From positions 71,253-120,543 of the IMG/VR virus record IMGVR_UViG_3300016457_000036: DNA of 49,291 nt; one strand, 5' to 3'. Both the position numbers and the translations under genes were made by a program. How positions within the stretch are numbered: the stretch's first letter is position 1; each line of letters begins with the position of its first letter. This DNA comes from a virus. The notes below the pieces were generated by a model. The model did not search any database. It worked only from the letters and a program-made list of their open reading frames with translations, and had not been told where the DNA came from. This document shows, piece by piece, positions 1 to 11,500 of this stretch.

Positions 1-3000
1 TATTCATAGGATCATCACCGTGTATCTTATTCATAATAGAATCAACAGGACTGAAATATCCTTTTAGAGGTGTATCTAGCCAATCAATGCCAAGTGCTTC
101 TCTAGTTGCTAAAAATAGACCTACACCTAGTGGATTTTTCTTAACGAATGTACCCATAGCAGACAGAGATCTTTCTAAGTATTTCGTAAACATAAGGAAG
201 CCGTTATCATTCGCCCACTTGATCCATTTATTATCGAGGTATGAATAGTTAACAAACATCTTATCTGTCTCACGAAGATCTACACCACCTTCTAGTAGCA
301 TCACACGGTTAGCAATATCGTTCAACTGTGTAAGCTTAACAAGCTTCTGATATGCCCATGACTTATTAGTAAGGAATAAGACATCTGTTACATTTTTAGT
401 GCCTTTAGGGAGCTTAGTAAATAGCTTATCTAACTGTGACGTAATAAGACCATCATCCTTATAAATATCAAAGTCAATATCCTCTAGGATAGAACTGTAC
501 TGCCCATCTTTAAATAGTGAATATGCTCTATTATCTTCTAACTCTCTTTTTAATGAGTCGATGCGATCTTGTGTCACATCTTCCCCCGCTTTTTGAGCTA
601 TTTCTAAACGAATAATCTCACGATTAGTCGCTTGGAAATCGTTTAATGCTTCCCATATACCTGTAAATTCTTTCATATATTTAAGTGGATTAGGCTGTCG
701 TAAACGGATCATAGTTACAATCATGTTCGATACTGTATTATTTTTAATCGTACTGAACATCTTAGTAACAATACTCTTTTTAGCTAGTCCTACAAGCTCT
801 GCCCACCCTTTACCAAGTATCTGTACAGTACGCTTAATACGAGGGCTGCTTTCAAAGATACCGAAATCAGTAACACTTGCATCTTTATATCCTGTAAAAT
901 CTACGAGTAAACTATTTGGAATAGCTATCGAAGCTTTACCTGTCATACGTTCTATTTCTTTACGCGCATAGTCAGGTATGATATTCCACTTATCAGCATA
1001 CTCGTACTCTTTACCTTTTAGACGCTCATTAGGATTAGTTGCACGTAATATCGTAAATTTATCCTCGTTACCGGCATAATTATTTTCAGCATACGCGATC
1101 ATATTATGTACAGAATTGATATTACTACGTATCGCTTCTTCTTTATGTGACAGGTTAGCTGATGTATTTGCAATAACGTGAGCAAGGTTATCATTAAGCC
1201 CTAAGTGTGCTTCTTGATCAGCATAACTAACCTTGATACGATAATCCTTTATCTCACCCGTTATACTTCGCTCAGGAGTCATAAAATTCTCTTCTGCGAC
1301 TATTGCATCGTACTTAGGCTTTTCTTTTGCCATACGTGTCATAACATCAACTATCTCTATCTGATCAAGACCTGCTTCAAAAAGTACGCGTCTAAATGAC
1401 ATACCCTCTGCACGGATCTGTACAGTATTGATAAGACCTTGAGTATATGCTGTTTCTAAATCTGTACCGGCCACTAGAACGTATTCTTCTCCGGTAGCTT
1501 CTTCAAGCGCTGTCAGTAAGCCTGATTTTTTATCCGCATTAATGACCTTCATACCACTTTTTTCTAACTGTACTAACTCTGACTTCTTAACGATATGCTG
1601 TACTTGAGCGGTATCTTTATGTTTAACATGAAAACCTTTTTCCTCTAAAATAGCTTGTGGTCCGACAAATACTTGATCACGCATAGTCTTACGGTCTGCA
1701 TAATACACATTCATACTATTTTGAATAACTCCTACATTTTTAGCGATGGCAGCTATAGTGTTCGTCCTATCTTCTAAACCTGTCTGAGTAAGAGCATATA
1801 AACTAGCTATTTTATCAATATCTGCTACAGCATCTTGTGTTTTGTAGTGCCGCTGAATTTCAGTAGCATTAATGAAACCATTTTTATCGGTATCTACTCC
1901 TGTAACAAGCTTCATGCCTAAACGCTTAGCCGCTAATACAACTTCTTTATCCATGCCTTTCGACAGCTTTTTAATCTCATTAAACGCTAAACTAGTATCC
2001 TCTAACATAGGTACTAAATCTTTAACATTTTTAGTAATAGAAGCATAGTCAATATTCAACAGAGCTTTTTTAAGTGACTGTACAATACTTTCATCGAGTT
2101 TATTTGTCTTAGGATCTTTTGCCATAAAAATACTAAGGCCTTCGTGATTATGCATATCACCTAATAACTTAACAACAGCCTCATGCTTTAATGTTTGAGT
2201 AGCTGAATCCACCTCATACTTAGACTGTCTGAACATGTCATAGAACCATGCTATCTCAGGATCGGCTGTATCACGTAATACTGCTGTAAAAATGTTATTT
2301 CTAATCAGCGTTTGCTTAATACCCATAGTAAGTTTTGAATCTGTAACTCTATCTACCCATGCTGAAAGAGAGTCTGTTTTTTCATTTACAAGAGAGACTT
2401 TACCACTATTTCTAACTTTCTTCTTTTTGCCTTCGGTCATTAGTTTCATAGCATTTACAGTCATCTCATCAGCTTTGTCATAGATCTTCTTAAACTTCCC
2501 ACTAGGCTCAGCAGGGAGTGAACTATTCTTTGAAGCTTGCGCAGATACTTGAAAGAGTTGCATTACAATATCATTCACAGCTTCTTTACCACTTTTATTG
2601 TCTGTCACAGCCGTTGTTACAATTTTATTGAATACTTCGATCATACGATTAACAAAATCTTTTAGTGAATAGCCTAAAGTCTTTTTAGTTCTTCCACGTG
2701 CATTTGTTGTTTTTTCGTTTTCAAATAATCCAAATGTATCATCCTTCTGCTTAACATTTTCAAGCATCTCTTGCATGTACATATTAGTAGATGCATACGC
2801 TAAGAACTCACTCTCAGGGTATGTAGGATTATGGAATACATACTCATAAAGCTTTTTAGCATATTCAACTTCATGACTTGTTGGAGTAGCTTTATCTGTT
2901 AAGAACATCTCATAAGGACGTTTACCGGCCTCTTTAGCTTCTTTACGAGCTTGTCTCTCTAACTTAGTAAGCTCTGCTTTCGTAAGTGGTCTACCCACCT

Positions 3001-5563
3001 TAGCTACTTCTGCTGTCTGCAATTCCGCATAGATAGTGTTAAGCTTAGCTTTCTCAATATATGCAGGAATTTGAGCCGCTGCTGTCTTACGTAATTTACG
3101 TATTTTAGTCTTCATCTTAGGATCAGCCGCAAGTGCTTTTTCGATCATAATGTGCTGTACTTCGTGTAAGAATAATTCTAATGGAGTAGAGAACGTCTGA
3201 TTACCTGTAAGATCGATACGAATATGTCTTGAGTTAAGCTCTGAATCTGCCTTAATAAAGGTATCTTCCCGCTTATTACTAGCATCTAAATAATCTTGCA
3301 TAGTCATCTGATCGGCTGTAATACCTAAATCTTTATACATTTTTATAATGTTTTTCGCCATTGTTTTAAGATGTTCACGATTAGTCTCATACGTTCCCGT
3401 TAAAGCGCCCTTCTCTTCGTGGTCTAACATCTCTTGGACAATATCAAGTAGTGAAGAGTCTAGTGAAAATGTAGCAGGATCTTCGTTGTACTTGATGTTC
3501 TCATCATAGTCACCTGTTTGAGCTTGCTGTGAACCACGTATAGAGTTATCGAACTTAGCTGTATACTTGCCATTGACTACATTTACAGTAGCTTCTGATA
3601 CTTCTCCATCTGTGACCTCTTTAACTGCATCAGGATTAGCTTTAGCATGTGCACCGGTCATAAATGGCTTAATACCATTGTCCTTATTCACATACTTAGT
3701 AATGTGGAAAGGTGTACCTGATGGTTGCTCTGTGAGTACTGTACCATCGGATAGTGTAACCTCTACTACATCGTATTCCATGTCGCTATCTTTGTATGTA
3801 CCGACCACTTTAACGCTAACTGTATCACCTTCTGTACCTGGTATCAATGGCCCATCGCTGAACTTACCTTCAGGCTTGAAGTTATAAGTGATATGTAGTC
3901 CATTATCGAGCTTGAACTCAGAGAACAATTTAATAGGGGCACCTTCTTGTAATGAACCACGTACATCAGCATTTTGAATAGCTGTTACAATATTTTTACG
4001 CTGTGTTTTATTTTTATCAGCCCATACTTCTTTACCTGATTTTTTACTATACAACACGTCATTCTCAGCATCATAGGCATACTCACCTTTGCCGTATACA
4101 ACACTTGGTAACGCATTAAGATTTACAGTAGTATCTACTTTAATAGCAGGTGAGTGTACAGGCGCAGGTCCGGCCATTTCTACAGCAGCATCAAGAGCTT
4201 CTCCGCCTTGCTCAGCAACAGGAGGGTTACTATACTGTCCATTTCCTACTACATAGTTAGTTGTATCAACAGTAGGCTCTGCAGTATCGTTTACAGTAGT
4301 TTCTTGAGGTTTCTCTACAACTGCTTCAACAATAGGAGCCTGTTCTTCATTACGATTTTTAATGAAATCACGAAGAACTTTTGCATGTGTCAGCTCTTTT
4401 TCCTCTTTGAAATAGATGATCTTCTTACCATCTAACTGACCTGCATTAATCGTTTCTAGTATCCACTCTCTACGAGCAGGTTCTACATCTTGATGTGCAG
4501 TACCTTCTAACCACTCTTTAAACATAACACTAACTTCTTCACCTGTACCCATAGCAGGTTGTGAAGCGCCTGTATTAAGCCCTGTGACACCAAACGGATT
4601 GCCATAGTGATAATCAGGGTTAAGTGTGTTATTAAACATTTCTGCGTCGAATACACGCATACCAAATACACCTGCACCAATATTATGAGCATTGGCTCTC
4701 TTCTGCTTAGCTTCTGCTGATTTACCCGGTATTACTAAGATGCCATCGCTATTACGCATTTCATCTGTGATCACATCTGTACTTCTTGCAATTTTACCGA
4801 ACTGAGCCTCGAACATATCACTAATCGCTTTTTTACCTGTATCAGTAATATTTCGAGAGCCTATACCCGCATAATTTTTAGTTAGGGTAGGTGATCCTTC
4901 TTTAATAGGCTTCCATGTGCTAGTCTTGTAGTTCCACTCATACCATTGATTAGTTTGACCATCGTCAAAAATGTAGATAGGTTTACCCGCATCTTTTCCC
5001 ATTTCAATAGCATATGCTGTTCCACCTGAGCCTGTATCTTCTGTTACTTGACTAGTATCACCAGGAGTATTAAAACGTCGAGCTGATTCACCTTTACGTG
5101 TAATAGGAGTAACTGCAAAAATTGCATCTGCATATTTTACTTGTGACCAATTACGAATGATAAGGCTATTTGTGACTGTACCTGTAGGAGTTGTGAGGCC
5201 TGAACGTCTTGCTGCTGCTGTAGCTTTAGACGCGCCTTCTCTGTAATCTGAACGAGTAATAGGTGTGTTTGCATTAGGAGGCTGTGACTCAAGATCTTGG
5301 TTAGTATCGTAATAGTGATTACTACGGAAACCAAATAAGGCTGCTATCTCTCCGAATACTGTATCGGCACCGATCGCTCCCCCACTCTGATTAACGAACT
5401 CTTTACCATCGCTACGATTATTCACCGCTGCTTGGTTTTGTTCTCTAACTATAGTAACATCTTTAAGCGCATCATCGAGCCATTGCTCATTATACACTTG
5501 ACCACTTTTTTCAATGTCCGAGAGAATACTCGCTCTTATCTTACCTAAGTCACATACAGCCAT
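1..5563 (-). CDS. Giant virion-type polyprotein with SLOG domain and HEXXH zincin motif (partial, runs off the left edge)
   Basis: The reading frame is open from an ATG at 5563 to the first base of the window, giving 1854 complete codons without a stop; the C-terminus is missing. A Shine-Dalgarno AAAGGA (5569-5574) overlaps the vRNAP stop codon just upstream. Residues about 58-245 look like a SLOG (DprA/YpsA-like Rossmann) domain: SGGAIGAD near residue 59, a RNW.QVKYADAIFAV strand near 140, a GGTAYAIEMG..AGKPIYIFD strand-helix, and YAGIGSRNIT near 232. H800-E-V-Q-H804 is an HEXXH zinc-protease motif, followed by a conserved-looking ESEFLAYAS segment that could supply a third ligand. The rest is mostly charged and helical and resembles the large multi-domain proteins that phages inject. 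I infer an internal or ejected virion protein with possible nucleotide-binding and protease activities. The domain calls come from motif recognition only. Confidence 0.85.
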   Translation of the reverse strand, partial: MAVCDLGKIRASILSDIEKSGQVYNEQWLDDALKDVTIVREQNQAAVNNRSDGKEFVNQSGGAIGADTVFGEIAALFGFRSNHYYDTNQDLESQPPNANTPITRSDYREGASKATAAARRSGLTTPTGTVTNSLIIRNWSQVKYADAIFAVTPITRKGESARRFNTPGDTSQVTEDTGSGGTAYAIEMGKDAGKPIYIFDDGQTNQWYEWNYKTSTWKPIKEGSPTLTKNYAGIGSRNITDTGKKAISDMFEAQFGKIARSTDVITDEMRNSDGILVIPGKSAEAKQKRANAHNIGAGVFGMRVFDAEMFNNTLNPDYHYGNPFGVTGLNTGASQPAMGTGEEVSVMFKEWLEGTAHQDVEPARREWILETINAGQLDGKKIIYFKEEKELTHAKVLRDFIKNRNEEQAPIVEAVVEKPQETTVNDTAEPTVDTTNYVVGNGQYSNPPVAEQGGEALDAAVEMAGPAPVHSPAIKVDTTVNLNALPSVVYGKGEYAYDAENDVLYSKKSGKEVWADKNKTQRKNIVTAIQNADVRGSLQEGAPIKLFSEFKLDNGLHITYNFKPEGKFSDGPLIPGTEGDTVSVKVVGTYKDSDMEYDVVEVTLSDGTVLTEQPSGTPFHITKYVNKDNGIKPFMTGAHAKANPDAVKEVTDGEVSEATVNVVNGKYTAKFDNSIRGSQQAQTGDYDENIKYNEDPATFSLDSSLLDIVQEMLDHEEKGALTGTYETNREHLKTMAKNIIKMYKDLGITADQMTMQDYLDASNKREDTFIKADSELNSRHIRIDLTGNQTFSTPLELFLHEVQHIMIEKALAADPKMKTKIRKLRKTAAAQIPAYIEKAKLNTIYAELQTAEVAKVGRPLTKAELTKLERQARKEAKEAGKRPYEMFLTDKATPTSHEVEYAKKLYEYVFHNPTYPESEFLAYASTNMYMQEMLENVKQKDDTFGLFENEKTTNARGRTKKTLGYSLKDFVNRMIEVFNKIVTTAVTDNKSGKEAVNDIVMQLFQVSAQASKNSSLPAEPSGKFKKIYDKADEMTVNAMKLMTEGKKKKVRNSGKVSLVNEKTDSLSAWVDRVTDSKLTMGIKQTLIRNNIFTAVLRDTADPEIAWFYDMFRQSKYEVDSATQTLKHEAVVKLLGDMHNHEGLSIFMAKDPKTNKLDESIVQSLKKALLNIDYASITKNVKDLVPMLEDTSLAFNEIKKLSKGMDKEVVLAAKRLGMKLVTGVDTDKNGFINATEIQRHYKTQDAVADIDKIASLYALTQTGLEDRTNTIAAIAKNVGVIQNSMNVYYADRKTMRDQVFVGPQAILEEKGFHVKHKDTAQVQHIVKKSELVQLEKSGMKVINADKKSGLLTALEEATGEEYVLVAGTDLETAYTQGLINTVQIRAEGMSFRRVLFEAGLDQIEIVDVMTRMAKEKPKYDAIVAEENFMTPERSITGEIKDYRIKVSYADQEAHLGLNDNLAHVIANTSANLSHKEEAIRSNINSVHNMIAYAENNYAGNEDKFTILRATNPNERLKGKEYEYADKWNIIPDYARKEIERMTGKASIAIPNSLLVDFTGYKDASVTDFGIFESSPRIKRTVQILGKGWAELVGLAKKSIVTKMFSTIKNNTVSNMIVTMIRLRQPNPLKYMKEFTGIWEALNDFQATNREIIRLEIAQKAGEDVTQDRIDSLKRELEDNRAYSLFKDGQYSSILEDIDFDIYKDDGLITSQLDKLFTKLPKGTKNVTDVLFLTNKSWAYQKLVKLTQLNDIANRVMLLEGGVDLRETDKMFVNYSYLDNKWIKWANDNGFLMFTKYLERSLSAMGTFVKKNPLGVGLFLATREALGIDWLDTPLKGYFSPVDSIMNKIHGDDPMN

Positions 5564-5572
5564 TACAGTCCT

Positions 5573-8500
5573 TTAACACGCATCATTCATGTAGTCTACT
5601 AATTGATCTTGGTAAGCAGTTACCTGTTCTTTAGAGAGATATTTATCTAAAGCTTTATTAATATGCACCACAGCATCATCTTCGGTTATTATATTGTACT
5701 CTATGTTAGCATCTGCTAAGTTCTTAGTGTTTTCAATAATCGTTGTAAGCACTTCTTTAATCTTGCTGTATACATACTTAGTATTCTTTTTAGTATCTTT
5801 TCCTACCCGGACACTAGGTACTGTATCGATCCCTTGTAAGTGGTTTACATCATACTCTTTATTCAAGTTTTCGCTACGCTGTTCATCCATTTCAGTAAGT
5901 ATGCTAAATACTTCATTTATGTCGAAATCTTTATTGATCCGTGATAGACCATCTGATAATTGCTGTGTAAGATTTTGCTCCGCTAAAAACTTTTTAAAGT
6001 CTTTTAATTCTCCATTAGCAATAAGCTCAGAAAGGCTATTCTCTGTTTTAGCTACAGCATTTCCCATAATATCATGAGTACGAGCTGTGTGCAGCACTCC
6101 TCCGTTATATTCACCGTGTGTTTTTACGATTTTATCCATATTAACACCCATGATGTATGCATCATAAATATTCTGAAAAGAGGCACTATCTGAGATACTC
6201 ATAAGGAACGCATCGATCTCGTGAATGTCAATAACACCATTAGCACCAATATTCATGCCTGGTACTTTGTTGTATGATGCCCCACTCTTACCTACACGAT
6301 TTTTAAATGGAATGGCACCGTCACGAAGAGCACCATCTACACCTACATAGTCTCCGGCTTCGTTGTCATACTTCATGTAGTCTTGATTAGCACCTTCATT
6401 AATACTCTGTGAAGTGTACCCATAACCTTGCTCACTTAGCTTTACAAGGATCTTGTTGAAGTCTTCTTTACTAATCTGTACAGTATCCGTACCGGCTTCT
6501 GCTTTGTACTTTTCTAATTCTTGTTTAAGCTTGTACTTAAAAACTGTAAAGTTTACTATCTCAACACTTTTTAGAGCCTCTCTAAATCTATTCAAGAAAG
6601 GGAAAGCCTTATTAAAAGCTTTTTCAATAATATCCCCATATGCATTAGATGTCTGCTTAGCGATACTCGCTTGCATCTCTTGAGATAGTACGAGATTATT
6701 TACAGTATGCATTATACGACCGTCTTCAGGCATCTCATCTTTAGTGCTATAGAAGTCAGTACCGCTCTTGTATGCTTTATACTCAATACCTTGTGCTAGT
6801 TGAGCATATAGATCCTCTAGTGATGGCGTAGTAGTGTTTGCAAACAAGTTTGTATACAGTCTATTGAACTCCTGCCCTTCAGTAGCTTCAGCATATTGTG
6901 AGTTATATGAACGAAGAATAGTAGTGAGCAAAATCTTTGCTTTTTCTCTTTCTACTTTCTGCTCTGCTGTCTCTCCTTGAGGCGCAGAACGCTCTTTCCC
7001 TTGTCCTCTAAAGTTAGGATAGGCTACCATGAATAAATCATGCATAGCCATACCTTTATACTGTCCTAAAGCATTACTGACTGTTTCTACACCGATAGTA
7101 ATACCGGCATTTTTCTTAATTGTGTTGATACTCGCACCATAGATGTAGTACATAACTAAGTACTTCATCAGATTACGCCAATTTTTATCTTTACCTTTAA
7201 TAACAAAAGCTTCTACTAGCTTCTCAATATTAGTTTTACCGTCATAACCATCTCCCGCTTTTTTAGCGTTTCTAATTGCAAGCTCTTCTGCAACGATTTC
7301 AGCAGGAGTACGATAAATATCAATTCCACCTTCATCTAAAAATTGTTGATGAGTTTTAAACTCACTATTTCCTTCACTATCCACAACATAGATACCACCT
7401 TTTTTAAGGTAGTCCATCGCTTCATTTGTACCAATTTGTAATAGTGTTAAGATCATACCTGATGTAACTGCATCCATCTCAATAACAAGACTGTGATCAA
7501 AAGCTTTACCTTCTGCACTCTCGAACTGTGCTAGAGCCGCTACGAGCTGATAAGCATGGAAACGCTCATTTGTCGGCAGGAAGCTGAGATCGATCTCTGT
7601 GCCTTCTTTATAAGCTTCTACGACAGGTTTAATAGGACTGTTCTCAGGATAAGTCACAGTACCATCATTCTCAAGCTTAAAGTATTTTTCTTCTAGCTCT
7701 TTAAATACACTTTCTGAAGTCTCTTTATCGATACCTAGACCTAGTGACTGAGAAGCTGCACCTTTAAACATAGTGATGTGATCAGCATCGTAGCCTTTAC
7801 CATCTTTAGCGACAGGCATTGTACTTTTCATATCTTCCATCTCAACAATAAAACGAGTGATCTTACTATTCTGTGGGTTCATCATCTGATTTTCTATCAT
7901 ATAACGACCTGACACAGTAACGTCCCACGCTAAGTAGAACGGAAGTGTGTCGCCATTCGGCTGATTTACTAACTGATACGTAGTGATCATGTTGTCAATA
8001 ATAAGCTTATTGGCTGCATTATTTTTTACGTCCGTTGCCTGCTTTAAATATGGCTTATTAAGTATCTGCTCTTCACTAACAAGGAGCATGTCATAAAACA
8101 CATCATTGATAGTGATATGATCCTTAGCCTCTGTATTCTTGTTGTTATACTCTACTCGCTCTTTTACTTCTGCAAAAAGTTTCTCGAACTCTGCTGTAAA
8201 TTTACGTGGTAGTTTTTGTTGGGCATTGATATAATCAACTTGGTTTTCTCCGGCAACTTCTATAGACTGTCCACGATAAGTCTTCTTACCATACTCTAAG
8301 TCAGCAGGAGGATCTAACTGTACTTGTGTTCTATCACCATCAATACCTAAATATTCATACGCAGAAGACACTTCAGTAATCAGTTGCACAGTCTTGTCGT
8401 TAAGGTTAGTATTCATTATTCTGAAATGTTTCCCATTTGCAGGCGCATCATCACGTACAGTTTGTACAATTTTACCATCGGCACTAGAATCAGAAATAGT

Positions 8501-11500
8501 TATTGTGTCTCCACTATTAAACGTAGTAGACTCTCTGCCTTCTTGGTGCGTACTATTTTTAACAGCTTCTATAACCATTAATCCTAGTGCTGTAGTAATA
8601 CTATCGGCTAATTTAGCATCCACATTACCTAGAATACTTAATCTCAAAGAACGAAGCACATTTTTACCGGCACTTTGTACGAAAGCTGACTCAGGTACTT
8701 TACCTTCAGTAAGCATATTAGAAAGCTCTGTATATGCAGCATCACTTGGATCTACTCCAAATACATCTGAGATATATCTTTCTCTCTCATCACCTTTTTT
8801 AACACTTACTTCTGCCATACTCCGCATAGTCTGTAGCATTTCTAATTTAATAGCATCTTGAATTTCAGTAGCTATGCCATCAGTAACACGCACACCACCC
8901 TTATTCATCAACTTACTAAGAAGTGCTATTGGATTAGGGAAATATTTCTGTGTCTTATTGCCATCCTTATCTGTCTCATACAGGTCAAATTCAGTCTCTT
9001 TACCATCTGCATCACGTTCTACATACTTAACAGTTACTACGCCTGTAGCCGCATTAGTTTCTACAATAGGGTATACGTTACCGATAACATCTGTATGGTC
9101 TGCAGTAACTCCCACAAGCATACGCTGATCTGTTTTAATCTCAGTATTTTGCATGATAGCATTACCTTTTTGTAAGGCTGCCATGAACGCTAATTTTTCT
9201 TCAGTTGTTCCATTTATAAAGATACGCTCTTTAATACCTTTAGGTAGTAGTGCAAGTATCTGATCTTGATTTACAAGATTACCATTTGCATCTGCTTCTG
9301 TCATCAAATCATTAATAGTCACATCGAGATCGAGAATACTTAATTTACTAGTGTCTTTATTCACTTTCAATAGGTCTGTTATATGGTTCTTTACCATCTT
9401 AACGAACGCAGCTATTTTAGAAGGATCTTTAAAGAGAGGCTTACCATCTGCTTTTTTACCTGCTTGAGCATTATCTTCGATAGCTTTGGCCATCAACTGA
9501 CTACCTGCAAGATCTTTATCCAATTCAGCCTCTAGTTGACGTTTAGTAGTCTTTAACTGCTGTGCACGTTCTAAAACAGCGAGTTCTGTAGTACGTACTA
9601 AAATACGCTTAATAACTTTTTCGATAATCGCATCTTGTTCCGCAATAGCCTTTAGTAATCTCTCATTCACTTTATCTATACGCTTCTGACGCTCTTCTCT
9701 ATTATAAGCATCTTGAGGCAGATCAATATTTGTATCGCGTATCTGCTGAAGTTCGTTAAGTTTATCTGCAGTAGTTTGAAGTACACGCTGATCATTAATC
9801 ATATTAGCAGTATGTTGTTTTATCTGCTTACTAATACCCTCAAAACTTGTTACTCTTTTACGTAATCCGATCAGCTCAGTAACTAGTTGTCTCCACTCTT
9901 TACTGTGCATGAACTTATTGACAAAAGGTTTTAAGCGATTTTCGCTTCCTCTTTGCTGATTATCCGTTCCATCTGTGTCTTGTTCTTGACCAACATCTTC
10001 TGTGCTCTCTGTAGTTTCTTTTGTGTCTGATCGAGTTTCTTCTGTACTTGTGACATCTTCTTGCTCCTGTGCTTTCTGCTCTTCATCATAAAGACGTTCT
10101 AACTCAAGTATATCTTCTACTGAGTACGACTCTTCAACTGCTTTGTCTGTCTTAAATACCTCATCTGTACCGGTAGTATCATCTTCACTGACTTCATTGT
10201 TAGCACGACTTGCTGCCTGTGCCGCCTCTGCCTGTGGATTAGGTTTACGACGATACTTATACTCTGTAGAAGGACGATTATCTGTCATCTCAGCGTACAT
10301 CTCATCGATACGAGTAATTACTTTTTGACTTGCTTTAGTTCCGGCTTTAAGTAGAGCATTTTCTAAAGTTACGCCGTCTGACCATTTACGAATAAACTCA
10401 GCAGGACCTTTCTTAAATGCGCCAATACGTGCTACTAAAGCTTGTACTTTTTCTTTGGTGGTAGTTACTTGTACTGTAGGAGTATCTGAAGCTGTAGGCT
10501 CTACATTAGCAGTAGTTTCAATAGTTCCTACATCTTCTGTAAGAGTAGTTTCTACCGGGATCTCAGTAGTTTCTACTGTCTCTTCATTTACAGGCTCGGT
10601 TTCTTCTACTATCTCTTCCTCAATATCTTCAGCTACTTCGGGCTCAGCTTCAGGAATAGGATGATTAGCATAGCCTTTAGCATAGCCTGCTTCATAGGCA
10701 TCTACAAGCTTAGTAGAGTTTGCCCCATCCATAACTTTCAGATCTTCTAACATTGCATCAGAGGTGGCTTCTGCTTCCGCTAAATCTGTATTTAATTGAT
10801 CCATATCAGGATTAGAAGTATCACGCATCTCAGCTATTATGCCTGATACACTATTACCATGATCAAAACCTCTAGTATTCGCTTCGTCTTCTGTCATGGT
10901 CGCAGGTGTTTCAGTATCTACGACAGGTGCTTCAGTAGACTCTTCTGTAATCAACTCATTATCATCAAAAGGATTAGCAGGTCTTTCAACTCCGCTTTTA
11001 CCCATATCAACACCATTCATAAAGTTTACATCACTACCTATCGCTGTGCTAGAGAAACGAGACAACATACTATCAATCTCTTGTTGTACGCCATCGAGTT
11101 CTATAAGAGCTTCTTGCCGTGCTTCAGGACTAGTATTAGGATCATTTATCTCATCACTCAAAGCTTTGTGTTCTTTACCTAAAGAGTATCCTATATCGTT
11201 AATTTCTTCAGGGATCATATTTAAGTCGCCTGACGTATTTTCATTTGCTCTGTGGGCTTTTTGCTTATCTTTAATCTCTTGAGTATTTTCATCGAGATTA
11301 AGTAGCATAGCTTGTAACTCTGTAGTAGTATCTTGTGCCGCTTTAGAACCACGCTTACTAATAGGCGCTAACATTTCAGTCTTAATAATATCTGCAATAC
11401 GCTCATTATTTTCAATGATAGTACTCATGTGTCTATCTAGCTGATAGTAACTCAATGGTACGGATTTGCCTTGTGCTTCATCCCATACTTCAGTCTTAGC

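Noticed and set aside
5563-5576. The two giant genes being one gene split by a frameshift
   Set aside because: There is a proper stop, an AAAGGA ribosome site overlapping it, and an ATG with good spacing. The downstream protein starts with a distinct SLOG domain.
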